The notes beneath the pieces were generated by a model. That model searched no databases. It was not told where the DNA came from and was given only the letters and a program-made list of their open reading frames with translations. A program made the position numbers and the translations under genes. A stretch of 64,000 bases of DNA from Candidatus Geothrix skivensis (GTDB lineage Bacteria > Acidobacteriota > Holophagae > Holophagales > Holophagaceae), in NCBI GenBank assembly GCA_016721195.1, contig JADKIO010000009.1:124001-188000 (forward strand). Reading direction: 5' to 3'. Positions 43,675 through 52,538 of the stretch are shown here, one piece after another; the stretch's first letter is position 1; every line of letters starts with the position of its first letter.

Positions 43675-45489
43675 ATGTCCAGCATCCGCCGCTTCTACCG
43701 GGAGCATCTGCTCCGGTTCCTGCCCGCCATCCTGGGCGGGATGCTGCTGCTGCTGGCGGCAGGGCTCTGTCAGTCCCTGCTCATCGGCAGCCTCAATTTC
43801 GTGTTCAAAGACAACCTGCACATGGTCCAGCCGGGGGCCAAGGCCACCGGCGCCTTCGCCGCGCTGGAGCAGATGAAGCTTTGGCTCATGGCCCAGCTGC
43901 CCCAGCAGAGCGACCTCCAGCAGACCACACGCTTCGTCCCCCTGCTGCTGGTGACCCTCTTCCTGCTGAAGGGCCTCCTGGGTTATGCGGGGACCCTGCT
44001 GATGGTCAAATCCGGCATCCGCGCCACCCAGGCGCTGCGGGAGCGGCTCTTCTCCCACCTGCTGCGCCAGGAGCCCGCCTTCTTCCAGAAGCATCCCGTG
44101 GGCGAGCTCATCACCCGCTGCATTTCCGACGTGGGGGCGGTGCAGGGCATCGCCAGCAACCAGCTGGCGGAGGCCGTCCGGGAGATCTGCCTTGCCGCGG
44201 CGATGATCGCCGCCCTGCTCTGGATGGACTGGAAGCTCTCCCTCACGCTCTTCATCGCCGGCCCCCTGGTGGTCATCCCCGTGCGCAAGCTGAGTCAGCG
44301 CATCCGCGCCGTGAACCACCGCAACCAGGAGGCCTCCAGCCACCTGCTCCAGCGCCTCAAGGAAGTCTTCAGCAACATCCGCGTGGTGCTGGGCTTCGCC
44401 CGGGAGGACTTCGAAGTCCGGCGCTTCCAGAAGCAGAACTTCGAGCTCTACCGCCTGGGCATGAAGAGCGCCCGGGCCGCCGCCCTTTCCACACCGATCA
44501 TGGAGCTCGTGGGGGGCTGCCTGCTGGCGGGCCTGGTGGCCTATGCTTCCGCCGAGATCCGCTCGGGCCGCCTCACCGGCGCGGACTTCTTCACCTACCT
44601 GCTGGCGGTCTACCAGCTCTACGATCCCCTCCGGCGGCTCACCAAGCTCAACAACGAGGTGCAGGTGGCCACCGCCAGCCTCGACCGGGTCTACAGCATG
44701 CTCAGCCGCACCAGCGAGCTCCCGGTTCCGACCCAGCCCACACCCGTGCCCGTCCGGCCCACCAGCCTGAGGTTCGAGGGCGTCCAGTTCGCCTACGATG
44801 CCAAGCACCCGGTCCTGCGGGACATCGACCTGGAGGTCCGCGCCGGCGAAACCGTGGCCCTGGTGGGCGGCAGCGGCGGCGGCAAGACCACCCTGGTGAA
44901 CCTGGTGCCCCGCTTCTTCGATCCCACCGCCGGCCGCATCACCCTGGACGGCATCGATGTGCGCGACTTCGATCCCCGGGAGCTGCGGAAGGTCATCGGC
45001 ACCGTCACCCAGGAGACCCTGCTCTTCATGGACACGGTGCACGACAACATCGCCTACGGGCTGGAAGCCAGCCGCGAGGCGGTCATCGAAGCCGCGAAGA
45101 AGGCCCATGCCCACGCCTTCATCAGCGCCCTGCCCAAGGGCTACGATACCTCCCTGGCGGAGACGGGCTCCAGCCTCAGCGGCGGGCAGCGCCAGCGCCT
45201 GGCCATCGCCCGGGCCCTCCTCCAGGATCCCCCCATCCTCATCCTGGACGAGGCCACCAGCGCCCTCGATACGGAAAGCGAGCGGGCGGTGCAGGCGGCC
45301 CTGGAGACCCTCATGGAGAACCGCACCACCCTGGTGATTGCCCACCGCCTCAGCACCATCCAGCGGGCCACCCGCATCTGCGCCATGAAGCAGGGCCGCA
45401 TCGTCGAGGAGGGCACGCACGAGGAGCTGCTGGCCCGGAATGGTGAGTACGCACGGCTGCACAGGCTGCAGTTCGCCGAGGCCCAGTGA
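43675..45489 (+). CDS. MsbA-like ABC exporter
   Basis: 604 residues, half-transporter fusing a six-helix membrane domain (~1-330) and an ATPase domain. ATPase motifs: Walker A LVGGSGGGKTTLVNL, Q-loop GTVTQETLLFMD, signature LSGGQRQRLAIARALL, Walker B ILILDEATSALD, switch His in VIAHRLSTI. Closest in layout to MsbA lipid flippases and multidrug exporters. The substrate cannot be read from sequence. Begins 26 bp after the ECF operon. Confidence 0.88.
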   Translation: MSSIRRFYREHLLRFLPAILGGMLLLLAAGLCQSLLIGSLNFVFKDNLHMVQPGAKATGAFAALEQMKLWLMAQLPQQSDLQQTTRFVPLLLVTLFLLKGLLGYAGTLLMVKSGIRATQALRERLFSHLLRQEPAFFQKHPVGELITRCISDVGAVQGIASNQLAEAVREICLAAAMIAALLWMDWKLSLTLFIAGPLVVIPVRKLSQRIRAVNHRNQEASSHLLQRLKEVFSNIRVVLGFAREDFEVRRFQKQNFELYRLGMKSARAAALSTPIMELVGGCLLAGLVAYASAEIRSGRLTGADFFTYLLAVYQLYDPLRRLTKLNNEVQVATASLDRVYSMLSRTSELPVPTQPTPVPVRPTSLRFEGVQFAYDAKHPVLRDIDLEVRAGETVALVGGSGGGKTTLVNLVPRFFDPTAGRITLDGIDVRDFDPRELRKVIGTVTQETLLFMDTVHDNIAYGLEASREAVIEAAKKAHAHAFISALPKGYDTSLAETGSSLSGGQRQRLAIARALLQDPPILILDEATSALDTESERAVQAALETLMENRTTLVIAHRLSTIQRATRICAMKQGRIVEEGTHEELLARNGEYARLHRLQFAEAQ

Positions 45490-45494
45490 AGGCG

Positions 45495-45765
45495 AGGAGC
45501 GTGTCCAAGTAATCGATAGGGGCTGCATTGACGGCAAAGGGTTTCCAGGCAAGGAAGTGGGCGCAGGGCGGTGCAGGTTCACCGTTCAAGCCCGCTGACG
45601 CAGCATGGGAGCCCTTTGCCATCAACCCTTCGGGCTGGGGCGGCAGCCGTCGGGATGCGGCGTCAGGCTCCTCGCCCTTGGAACCACCAAGGCCTTCGTC
45701 GCCTTCCTTGCCTCCCTCGGCTGGCGCCCCAGTGCAGCCCCCACCCATTACTTGGACACGTTCCT
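45495..45765. mobile_element. 271-bp palindromic, MITE-like element with 33-bp terminal inverted repeats
   Basis: The ends 45495-45527 and 45733-45765 are inverted copies matching at 29 of 33 positions; the outer 19 bases read AGGARCGTGTCCAAGTAAT on both. A second nested inverted pair lies inside: 45528-45546 (TTGACGGCAAAGGGTTTCC) and 45607-45625 (inverse of TTGATGGCAAAGGGCTCCC). No transposase. It fills almost the whole gap between the exporter and queA, ending 2 bp before the queA ATG. Open frames on both strands are by-products of the base composition. Only one copy is seen in this window. Confidence 0.7.
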
Positions 45766-45767
45766 AG

Positions 45768-46838
45768 ATGCTCCGCTCCGACTTCCACTTCGACCTGCCC
45801 GGGGAGCTCATCGCGCAGCATCCGCCTGAAGACCGTGACGGGGCACGGCTGCTGGTGGTGGACGCCCGCTCCGGAACCTGGTCCCACCGGACCATCAGGG
45901 ACCTGCCCGGGCTCATCCCGCCCGACAGCCTCTGCGTCCCCAACGATGTGCGGGTCCGCCACGCCCGGCTCTTCCTGCGGCGCCGCGGCGGCGGCGCCGG
46001 CGAGGCCCTGCTGCTGCGCAGCCTGGGGGCCGGCCGCTTCGAAGCCTTGGTAAAGCCCGGGGCCCGCCTGAAACCCGGCGCTTCGGCGGCCGTGGTGGAT
46101 CCGCTCACTGCGGCCGAACTGGCGCGGATCGAGGTGCTGGAGACGCTGCCCGAAGGCCTCCGGGTCGTGCGGGTGCAGTCTGATCATGGCCTGGACTGGG
46201 ACGAGATCGACCGCATCGGCCGCCTGCCCCTGCCCCCCTACATCGAGCATCTGGCGGATGCCGAGGACGAGACCCGCTACCAGACCGTGTTCGCGGCCAG
46301 CGAGGGCGAGGCGGTCGCCGCCCCCACGGCGGGCCTCCACTTCACGCCGGAGCTGATCGCGGCGCTCGCAGCCAAGGGTTGCGGCTGGCATCCGGTGAGG
46401 TTGCACGTGGGCCTCGGCACCTTCCGGCCCATGACCGCTGAGCGCCTGGAAGATCACGCCATGCACGAAGAGCGCTTCGAGATTCCGGAAGCCACGGCGG
46501 CCCTCCTGGAACCCGTGCTGGTGGACCGCTCCCGCCCCGTTCTTTGCGTGGGCACCACCTCCCTGCGCACCCTCGAAGGCGCCTGGGATGGGGAACGGTT
46601 GGCGCGCGAGGGCGCCACCCGGCTCTTCATCACGCCCGGCTACCGGCTGCGCACGGCGGACCACCTCCTCACCAACTTCCACCTGCCGGAAAGCACCCTG
46701 TTCGTGCTGGTGTCCTCGCTGCTGGGGCTGGAGCTCGCCCAGGCCGCGTACGCCGAGGCGGTAAGGGAGCGGTACCGGTTCTTCAGCTATGGGGACGCCA
46801 TGCTGATCCTGAAACGCTCGATCCACCACCAGGCGTGA
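45768..46838 (+). CDS. queA: S-adenosylmethionine:tRNA ribosyltransferase-isomerase
   Basis: 356 residues, usual length. Transfers and isomerises the ribosyl of SAM onto 7-aminomethyl-deazaguanine in tRNA, giving epoxyqueuosine. Motifs: LRSDFHFDLPGELIAQHPPE, LPLPPYIEHLADAEDETRYQ, APTAGLHFTPELI, HVGLGTFRPM, GTTSLRTLEGAW, NFHLPESTLFVLVSSLLG. No good ribosome binding site precedes the ATG because the palindromic element ends 2 bp upstream. Confidence 0.95.
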   Translation: MLRSDFHFDLPGELIAQHPPEDRDGARLLVVDARSGTWSHRTIRDLPGLIPPDSLCVPNDVRVRHARLFLRRRGGGAGEALLLRSLGAGRFEALVKPGARLKPGASAAVVDPLTAAELARIEVLETLPEGLRVVRVQSDHGLDWDEIDRIGRLPLPPYIEHLADAEDETRYQTVFAASEGEAVAAPTAGLHFTPELIAALAAKGCGWHPVRLHVGLGTFRPMTAERLEDHAMHEERFEIPEATAALLEPVLVDRSRPVLCVGTTSLRTLEGAWDGERLAREGATRLFITPGYRLRTADHLLTNFHLPESTLFVLVSSLLGLELAQAAYAEAVRERYRFFSYGDAMLILKRSIHHQA

Positions 46839-46866
46839 TTCGCTCCCTGTGGGGCCCCGCTGTGCC

Positions 46867-46883
46867 CGCGACATTCAGTCGCG
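46867..46883. repeat. ATTCA-loop hairpin repeat, copy 2
   Basis: 6-bp stem CGCGAC / GTCGCG around loop ATTCA, followed by CTTCGCGACCCG. Copy 1 (1078-1100) has GGGCGAC/GTCGCCC, the same loop, then CTTCGCCACCCG. The outer stem bases differ but remain paired. Lies between convergent queA and a DUF4870-like gene. Confidence 0.6.
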
Positions 46884-46904
46884 TGCTTCGCGACCCGCAT
46901 CGGA

Positions 46905-47252
46905 TCAGAGGTACTCGACGAACTGGTGGATCACGGGGATGCGGTGCTTCTTCCCCTTGGTGGCCTGGAGGATGCTCGTGACAGACATGCCCAGGCACCA
47001 AAGCAGCCAGAGGGGCAGGAAGAACCGCACGGAGATCGATCCAAAGATGGGGAAGAGCCCCACGATCACCAGGGCCAGGGTCATGACGCATTCCGTGAAG
47101 GCCAGGATCACGCCCTGGCGGGCATGCCAGAGCAGCTCCGTATCCTCGCGGTTCCGCATGTAGGGCAGGAAGGCCCAGGGACCGGAATAGCACAGGATCA
47201 GATCTCGCAAGCGCTCCCCCGCATACAGGGGGGTCGGGACATCCAGGGCCAC
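46905..47252 (-). CDS. small multi-pass membrane protein (DUF4870-like)
   Basis: 115 residues. An N-terminal amphipathic segment (RLRDLILCYSGPWAFLPYM) is followed by HARQGVILAFTECVMTLALV and a second hydrophobic hairpin (FFLPLWLLWCLGMSVTSIL), ending GKKHRIPVIHQFVEYL. This layout fits DUF4870/Tic20-like membrane proteins of unknown role. Start GTG at 47252 with GGAGG five bases upstream. Confidence 0.6.
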   Translation of the reverse strand: MALDVPTPLYAGERLRDLILCYSGPWAFLPYMRNREDTELLWHARQGVILAFTECVMTLALVIVGLFPIFGSISVRFFLPLWLLWCLGMSVTSILQATKGKKHRIPVIHQFVEYL

Positions 47253-47400
47253 AGCAACCTCCGGGTTGAGAATAACCCAGGACGCGCTAAACCCCGTGCT
47301 GCCTGTTTGTCCTCTCGTGCTACGCCTAAAGATCTAACAGAAAAGGCCTTGACCAATCCCAAGGGTTCTCCATCCTGGTTCACTACTCCTTTGGTGGACC

Positions 47401-47868
47401 ATGCGTCTGGCCCTGCTCGTCCTGCTCGCGCTCCTCCTCCATGCCTGCAGCGGGGGCGGCGGGGCACCGGCTGCCCAGACGCCCCCGCCGGCCACCACCT
47501 GCCCCATCCCCGTGGCCAAGGCCAGCCCCTCTTTCTCCGCCGACATCGTCCCGGCCCTCAAGAGCAGCTGCGGCTCTGCCGCCAGCAGCTGCCACGGCGG
47601 GGCCGCCCCCAGTGGACATGTGAGCTATGCCGGCACGCCCGCCCAGATCCACGCCCAGTGGGTGAACGTGGCCCCAGCCAATGCCCCCGCAGGCTGGGTG
47701 CTGATCAAGCCCGGGGTCCCGGCCCAGTCCTGGGTCATCGAGAAGGTCACCAAGGACCAACCCGGTGGCGGGTTTGGCACCCGCATGCCCCAGGGGGCGC
47801 CCGCCCTCTGCACCCCCACCGTGGACACGCTTTCGGCCTGGATCAGCGCCGGGGCCCTCAACAACTAG
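47401..47868 (+). CDS. small secreted lipoprotein with cytochrome-like region lacking CxxCH
   Basis: 155 residues. Lipobox LLLHAC, then a Pro/Ala linker, then SADIVPALKSSCGSAASSCHGG, which resembles the first haem site of PSD1/planctomycete-type cytochromes but has C-x5-CH, not CxxCH. The rest (GWVLIKPGVPAQSWVIEKVT, RMPQGAPALCTPTVDTLSAW) matches that family's pattern. Haem binding is therefore unlikely, with disulfide bonding more plausible. First of three genes with DUF1800 and DUF1501 proteins. Confidence 0.65.
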   Translation: MRLALLVLLALLLHACSGGGGAPAAQTPPPATTCPIPVAKASPSFSADIVPALKSSCGSAASSCHGGAAPSGHVSYAGTPAQIHAQWVNVAPANAPAGWVLIKPGVPAQSWVIEKVTKDQPGGGFGTRMPQGAPALCTPTVDTLSAWISAGALNN

Positions 47869-47877
47869 GAGTCTGCC

Positions 47878-49536
47878 ATGGCCAACCTCAGCGCCATCTC
47901 GACCTGGACCTTGGCGGATGTCCAGCATTTCGCCAGGCGGGCCGGCTTCGGGCTGAACCCCACGGACGCCGCCGCCCTCCAGATCCAGGCGCCAGGGACC
48001 GCCATCGACGCCTGGATCGATGGCACGGGTCCGGTCTATGACCCCACCGCTTTCACGGCCGCCCTGGCCACCGCCGACGTGGTCACCGAGTCGCAGGTGA
48101 ACGCGAGCACCACGGATCCCGGCGCCGTCAACGTGGCTGCGGTGCCCGGACCCCATGCCTTCCTGGTGGACACGGCCAACGCCTGGCGCAACAACCTGAA
48201 CACGGCCCAGGCCTACCTGGCCTGGCGCATGCAGCACAATCCCCATGCCTTCGAAGAACGCATGGTGCTCTTCTGGCACAACCTCTTCGCCACCGGCTGG
48301 CACAAGGTCAACAACGCCGCCCTGATGCTCAAGCAGATCCAGCTGTTCCGCAGCCAGGGACTGGGCCGGTTCGACGATCTGCTGGTGGCCGTGAGCAAGG
48401 ATCCGGCCATGTGCATCTGGCTGGATTCGGTGCTCAACAACGCCCCGGGCACCAGCATTCCCAACGAGAACTACGCCCGCGAGGCCATGGAGCTCTACAG
48501 CCTCGGCGCCGACAACGGCTACAGCCAGGCTGACATCACCCAACTGGCCCTGGCCCTCAGCGGCTGGAGCTTCACCTTGGCCGAGGCCGACTACGTCCCC
48601 AACCCCGCCAGCCCTTCCCAGAGGACCGTGGCGGATGGCCATTTCCGGGTCTACGACGGCAGCGCCATCGCCCCGGATACCCGGGCCTGGTACGGCGGCA
48701 CCCGCACCACCCTGCAGAACATGCACCGCACCGGCACCATCAGCCTCTTTGGCCAGACCCTGGATATCACCACCACCGCCAACGGCTGGGCCAAGGGCGA
48801 GAACGCCCTGCGCAGCATCGTCACGGTCAAGGGCGCCAACTGCGCCAAGTTCCTGGCGGAGCGACTGCTCATCCACTTCGTCACCGCCGCCTTCACCACC
48901 CAGGACCGGGATGACGTGGCCACCATGATCCAGGCCTCGGGCTTCGACCTGCGGGTGGTCCTGAAGACCCTCCTCAAGTCCCAGTACTTCTTCGATTCAG
49001 CTCACCGCTTCGCGCTGGCGGAGGGCCCCGTGTCCTGGACCGTGCGGGCCGCCCGGATGCTCTGCCCCCCGCTGACCGTGGCCGCCGGGCAGACCCCCAA
49101 GGGCTACCCCGCCTGGCGCCTGGTCACCAACAACGCCACCACCTTTGATCAGATGGGCATGAAGCTCCTGGACGCCGGGGGGCCCAACGGCTGGAAGGAA
49201 CACACCGGCTGGCTCAACAGCAACAACATGCGCTACCGCACCAAGGCCGCCGCCGCCCTGGCCCTGGCGGAGACCCGCTCCTCCAATGGCACCACCTACG
49301 CCCTGTTCCCCACTTCCGTCACCGCGGACTGGTTCCCCACGGCCCCCGCCTCCACCCAGGCCGTCTACGATCGGCTGGTGGCCCTGCTCCAGCCCGGTCC
49401 CATCCCCACGGCGGTGGGCACCGCATGGCTGGCCGCCCTTTGGCCCACCTCCTTCGTTTGGGATGCCGCCTCCCAGACCAAGGCCCGGGAACTGGCCTTC
49501 CTCATCCTCTGCTCGCCCGCGGGCCAACTCTACTAG
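47878..49536 (+). CDS. DUF1800-family protein
   Basis: 552 residues. DUF1800 pattern: DVQHFARRAGFGLNPTDAAA, MQHNPHAFEERMVLFWHNLF, NENYAREAMELYSLG, ALSGWSF and LIHFVTAAF. No clear signal peptide at its N-terminus. It begins 9 bp after the lipoprotein and ends 10 bp before the DUF1501 gene. DUF1800-DUF1501 pairs are widespread in Acidobacteriota, Planctomycetota and Proteobacteria; their function remains poorly known. Confidence 0.87.
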   Translation: MANLSAISTWTLADVQHFARRAGFGLNPTDAAALQIQAPGTAIDAWIDGTGPVYDPTAFTAALATADVVTESQVNASTTDPGAVNVAAVPGPHAFLVDTANAWRNNLNTAQAYLAWRMQHNPHAFEERMVLFWHNLFATGWHKVNNAALMLKQIQLFRSQGLGRFDDLLVAVSKDPAMCIWLDSVLNNAPGTSIPNENYAREAMELYSLGADNGYSQADITQLALALSGWSFTLAEADYVPNPASPSQRTVADGHFRVYDGSAIAPDTRAWYGGTRTTLQNMHRTGTISLFGQTLDITTTANGWAKGENALRSIVTVKGANCAKFLAERLLIHFVTAAFTTQDRDDVATMIQASGFDLRVVLKTLLKSQYFFDSAHRFALAEGPVSWTVRAARMLCPPLTVAAGQTPKGYPAWRLVTNNATTFDQMGMKLLDAGGPNGWKEHTGWLNSNNMRYRTKAAAALALAETRSSNGTTYALFPTSVTADWFPTAPASTQAVYDRLVALLQPGPIPTAVGTAWLAALWPTSFVWDAASQTKARELAFLILCSPAGQLY

Positions 49537-49546
49537 GGGTGCTGCC

Positions 49547-50884
49547 ATGACCACGCGACGCGACTTCATCCAGACCCTCGGCGCCACGGGCGCCGCCCTT
49601 GCGGGCCTGTCCGCCTGTGGAGGGAGCAAGTCGGGCTCCGGCGGAGGGACGCCGGTCCAACCTCCCATCCCCGTTCCGTCGGCGCCCATCCTCGTCGTCG
49701 TGAACATCGACGGGGGCTACGACTGGCTGAACATCCTCCCTCCGAACGCCGGCGCCAACCTGGGGGTGTACCAGTCCAAGCGGGCCAACCTCGGCATCCT
49801 GGATTCCGCCCAGATGAGCGACCTTGGCGGCGGCGTCGGCCTCAACATCGACCTCACGGGCATGGATGCGCTGAACGCCCAGGGGCGGGTGGCCTGGATC
49901 CCCGGCATCGGCATGCCCAACCCGAACCTTTCCCACTTCACCGCCGGGGACATCTGGGGGCAGGGCTCCGCCACCCCCGGGGGCACCGGCTGGCTGGGCC
50001 GTTTCGCCGACACGGCCTTCAACCCCACGGGGGACGTGCTCCGGGGCCTCACGGTGACTTCGGACCTGCCCCTGATGCTGAAGGGCGCGAACCGCAGCTT
50101 CCTCTCCATCTCCAGCGCCGGGGGCTATGTGTTCCCGGCCTACCTGTTCAGCGGCAACACCATGCCGGATGCGGCCCTCATCGAAAGCGGCTGGGGCACG
50201 GCCCTGAGCGCCGCGAGCACCGACCCCGGCTACTTGGCCGCCGCCCAGGCCGGAAAGCTCTTCTACGATGCCCAGAACAACCCCGCCTTCGGCGCCGGCG
50301 GCTCCCTGCTGGCCCGCACCCCCTCGGTGCTCTACCCGGGCGACGCCGGTTACCCGGTCACCCGCCTCGACACCGGCACCCTCAATGGCGGCCTCAGCCG
50401 TCAGTTCAAGCTCATCGCCCAGATGATCGCAGCGGGCCTGCCTTCCCAGGTGTACTTCTCCCGCCTGGGCGGCTGGGATACCCACAGCAACCAGGCCGTT
50501 GACCATCCGAACCTCCAGCGGGCGCTGGGCGGCTCCATCAAGGCTTTCTACGACGACCTCGCCAGCATCACCACGACCTCCGGCATCGCCCAGGACCGGG
50601 TGATGATCATGACCTACAGCGAATTCGGCCGCCGGGTGCAGGAGAACAATGGCGGCACCGATCACGGCACCGCCAGCCTCTCCTTCTGTGTGGGCAAGGC
50701 GGTCAAGGGCGGCCTCTACGGCAGCTACCCGGACCTGGCCAACCTGGACGGCAACGGGAACATGAGGTTCACCACCGATTTCAGGAGCCTTTACGCCACC
50801 GTCCTCGAACGCTGGCTGGGCCAGCCTGCGGCCACCACCAACAGCCTGCTGGGCTCCACCTATGGGCGGCTGAACTTCCTCTGA
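49547..50884 (+). CDS. DUF1501-family protein with Tat signal
   Basis: 445 residues. N-terminal twin-arginine signal MTTRRDFIQTLGATGAALAG ending at LSAC, so possibly a Tat-exported lipoprotein. DUF1501 belongs to the alkaline-phosphatase/sulfatase-like fold. Visible pieces are LVVVNIDGGYDWLNILPPN, SRLGGWDTHSNQ, MIMTYSEFGRRVQEN and GGTDHGTASLSFCVG. The start at 49547 has AGGGG upstream. Partner of the preceding DUF1800 gene. Confidence 0.87.
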   Translation: MTTRRDFIQTLGATGAALAGLSACGGSKSGSGGGTPVQPPIPVPSAPILVVVNIDGGYDWLNILPPNAGANLGVYQSKRANLGILDSAQMSDLGGGVGLNIDLTGMDALNAQGRVAWIPGIGMPNPNLSHFTAGDIWGQGSATPGGTGWLGRFADTAFNPTGDVLRGLTVTSDLPLMLKGANRSFLSISSAGGYVFPAYLFSGNTMPDAALIESGWGTALSAASTDPGYLAAAQAGKLFYDAQNNPAFGAGGSLLARTPSVLYPGDAGYPVTRLDTGTLNGGLSRQFKLIAQMIAAGLPSQVYFSRLGGWDTHSNQAVDHPNLQRALGGSIKAFYDDLASITTTSGIAQDRVMIMTYSEFGRRVQENNGGTDHGTASLSFCVGKAVKGGLYGSYPDLANLDGNGNMRFTTDFRSLYATVLERWLGQPAATTNSLLGSTYGRLNFL

Positions 50885-50900
50885 TCCCGAATCCGCCGCT

Positions 50901-51686
50901 TCATCTTCCCCGCAGGGCCATCAGCCCAGCCATCAGGAGCAGGATTCCGGCGAAGACCTGCTTCAGCCGGGCGCCCCGCATGCGCGTGGCCAGGCGGGCC
51001 CCGCCCAGGGCGCCGAAGGCGAAGCCCGCGGCCACCCCCAGGATCACCACCCAGGGCAGGCCCCCCTGGGACTTGGCGTACACGTAGACGCCGGGCAGGC
51101 CGATGGGCGGCAGCATCATCATCAGGCTGGTGAGCTGAGCCTCGTGCTGGGTCATCCGGAATTTCGCCGCCAGCAGGGGGATCACCACCACCGCCCCGCC
51201 CAGGCCCGTGAGACCCGAGAGCGTGCCCGCCAGGAGCCCGATGGCCGGGCCCCAGGTCCAGAGGGCCGTCAGGTCGAAGGGTGTCTGGCCACGATCCACT
51301 TGGGAGGCTTCCTGGCGCAGGTGGGTCTTGATCGCGAGCAGGACCAGGAACCCCGCAAAGCCCCAGCGCAGGGCATTCGAAGGGAGGCGATTGGCGACCA
51401 GGGAACCGCCATAGATCCCGAACAGGAAGGCCAGGACGAGCACCCCCACCAGGGGCAGGCTGGAGGCGATGCCCCGCTTGCGGTATTCCAGCACCGCCGG
51501 CAGACCGGTGGGCAGCAGCATGGCCGCCAGGGTCGTGCCCTGGGCCCGGTGCTGATCAAGGTTCAGGACCAGGCCCAGGAGGGGCACCATGACGATGCCG
51601 CCCCCCACGCCAAAGAGGCCCGCCAGGAGGCCTCCACAGAGGCCCGTGCCCAGGCCCGCCAGCAGGTGGCTCACGTCAAAGGCCAA
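50901..51686 (-). CDS. TauE/SafE-family membrane transporter
   Basis: 261 residues, about eight membrane helices in two similar halves with the family's glycine-rich signatures (GLLAGLFGVGGGIVMVPLL and GLLAGTLSGLTGLGGAVVVI). Members export sulfite, sulfoacetate or related anions; the substrate is unknown here. Converges with DUF1501, 16 bp apart. Confidence 0.87.
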   Translation of the reverse strand: MAFDVSHLLAGLGTGLCGGLLAGLFGVGGGIVMVPLLGLVLNLDQHRAQGTTLAAMLLPTGLPAVLEYRKRGIASSLPLVGVLVLAFLFGIYGGSLVANRLPSNALRWGFAGFLVLLAIKTHLRQEASQVDRGQTPFDLTALWTWGPAIGLLAGTLSGLTGLGGAVVVIPLLAAKFRMTQHEAQLTSLMMMLPPIGLPGVYVYAKSQGGLPWVVILGVAAGFAFGALGGARLATRMRGARLKQVFAGILLLMAGLMALRGR

Positions 51687-51754
51687 GGCTCACCGGTTTC
51701 CCCACCCCGAGATTCTGCGCCGGCCTGTGTTCCAATGGAAGGTTGGAGGTTCCG

Positions 51755-52531
51755 GTGCAGGTGCAGCTCAACGAGGACGTGACCCTGGACAGCCGCCGGG
51801 CGATCTGGCTGCCGCGGCACAAGACCCTGGTGCTGTCGGACCTCTTCTTCGGCCTGGGCGCGGCTCGCCGGCGGCGGCCCGACCCCATGCCGGCCACCCC
51901 GCAGATGGAAATCTGGGAGCGGGTGTTCAGCCTGATCGATGACTATGCGCCCGCACAGGTGGCCCTGCTGGGGGATCTGAAGCCCAGCCAGGGCACCGTG
52001 GAGGGCGATGAGGCCGAGGAACTGCGAACCATCTTCCGCAAGCTGAAGGCCGGCGGCCGGACGGTGGTCCAGGTGGTGGGCCACCCCGATCGCAGCAGCG
52101 GCCCCGCCCTGGAGGGCACGGGCATCGAGCCCGTGGAGCAGCACCGGGTGGGCCCTTTCACCCTGATGCACCGGCGGCGGATCTTCGTCTATCCCCGCCA
52201 CGAGCCGTCCCATGGCTTCTGGATCAACGGTGGCGTGCACCCCCTCTTCGCCGTGCCCAACCCCGGCCCCAGCGGCGAAGCGGACTGGATCCGCCTGCCG
52301 GCTTTCCTCTATACGGGCTTCGCCCTGGTGATGCCACCCTTCGTGAGCTATGCCCAGGGCTTCGAAGTCATCCAGCCCGAGCGCCTGCCCCGCCAGGCCA
52401 AGGCCTGGAAGCTGCTGGCCGATCGCCTCAGACCCCTGGACCTGGGGGCGCTACCGCCCACCCCCGAGCACCTGCGCACCCTCACCCGCCCGCCCCGGCG
52501 GGGCAAGGAAGCCGCCAAGGCCGAAGAGTAG
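51755..52531 (+). CDS. metallophosphoesterase-fold protein lacking metal ligands
   Basis: 258 residues from GTG 51755, which has GGAGG five bases upstream (a TTG at 51743 is the alternative). Resembles the ligase-associated metallophosphoesterase family: TLVLSDLFFGLGAARRRR (usual DLHLGK), VALLGDLKPSQGTVEGDEAE (usual LGDLFHS), VVGHPDRS (usual GNHD). The His and Asn ligands are replaced at several positions, so catalysis is unlikely. No adjacent DNA ligase or helicase gene is in view. Confidence 0.6.
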   Translation: MQVQLNEDVTLDSRRAIWLPRHKTLVLSDLFFGLGAARRRRPDPMPATPQMEIWERVFSLIDDYAPAQVALLGDLKPSQGTVEGDEAEELRTIFRKLKAGGRTVVQVVGHPDRSSGPALEGTGIEPVEQHRVGPFTLMHRRRIFVYPRHEPSHGFWINGGVHPLFAVPNPGPSGEADWIRLPAFLYTGFALVMPPFVSYAQGFEVIQPERLPRQAKAWKLLADRLRPLDLGALPPTPEHLRTLTRPPRRGKEAAKAEE

Positions 52532-52538
52532 GTCCGTC

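Noticed and set aside
45528..45767. 79-residue + strand protein inside the palindromic element
   Set aside because: Open frames exist on both strands because of the inverted-repeat composition; no ribosome site and no recognisable protein feature.
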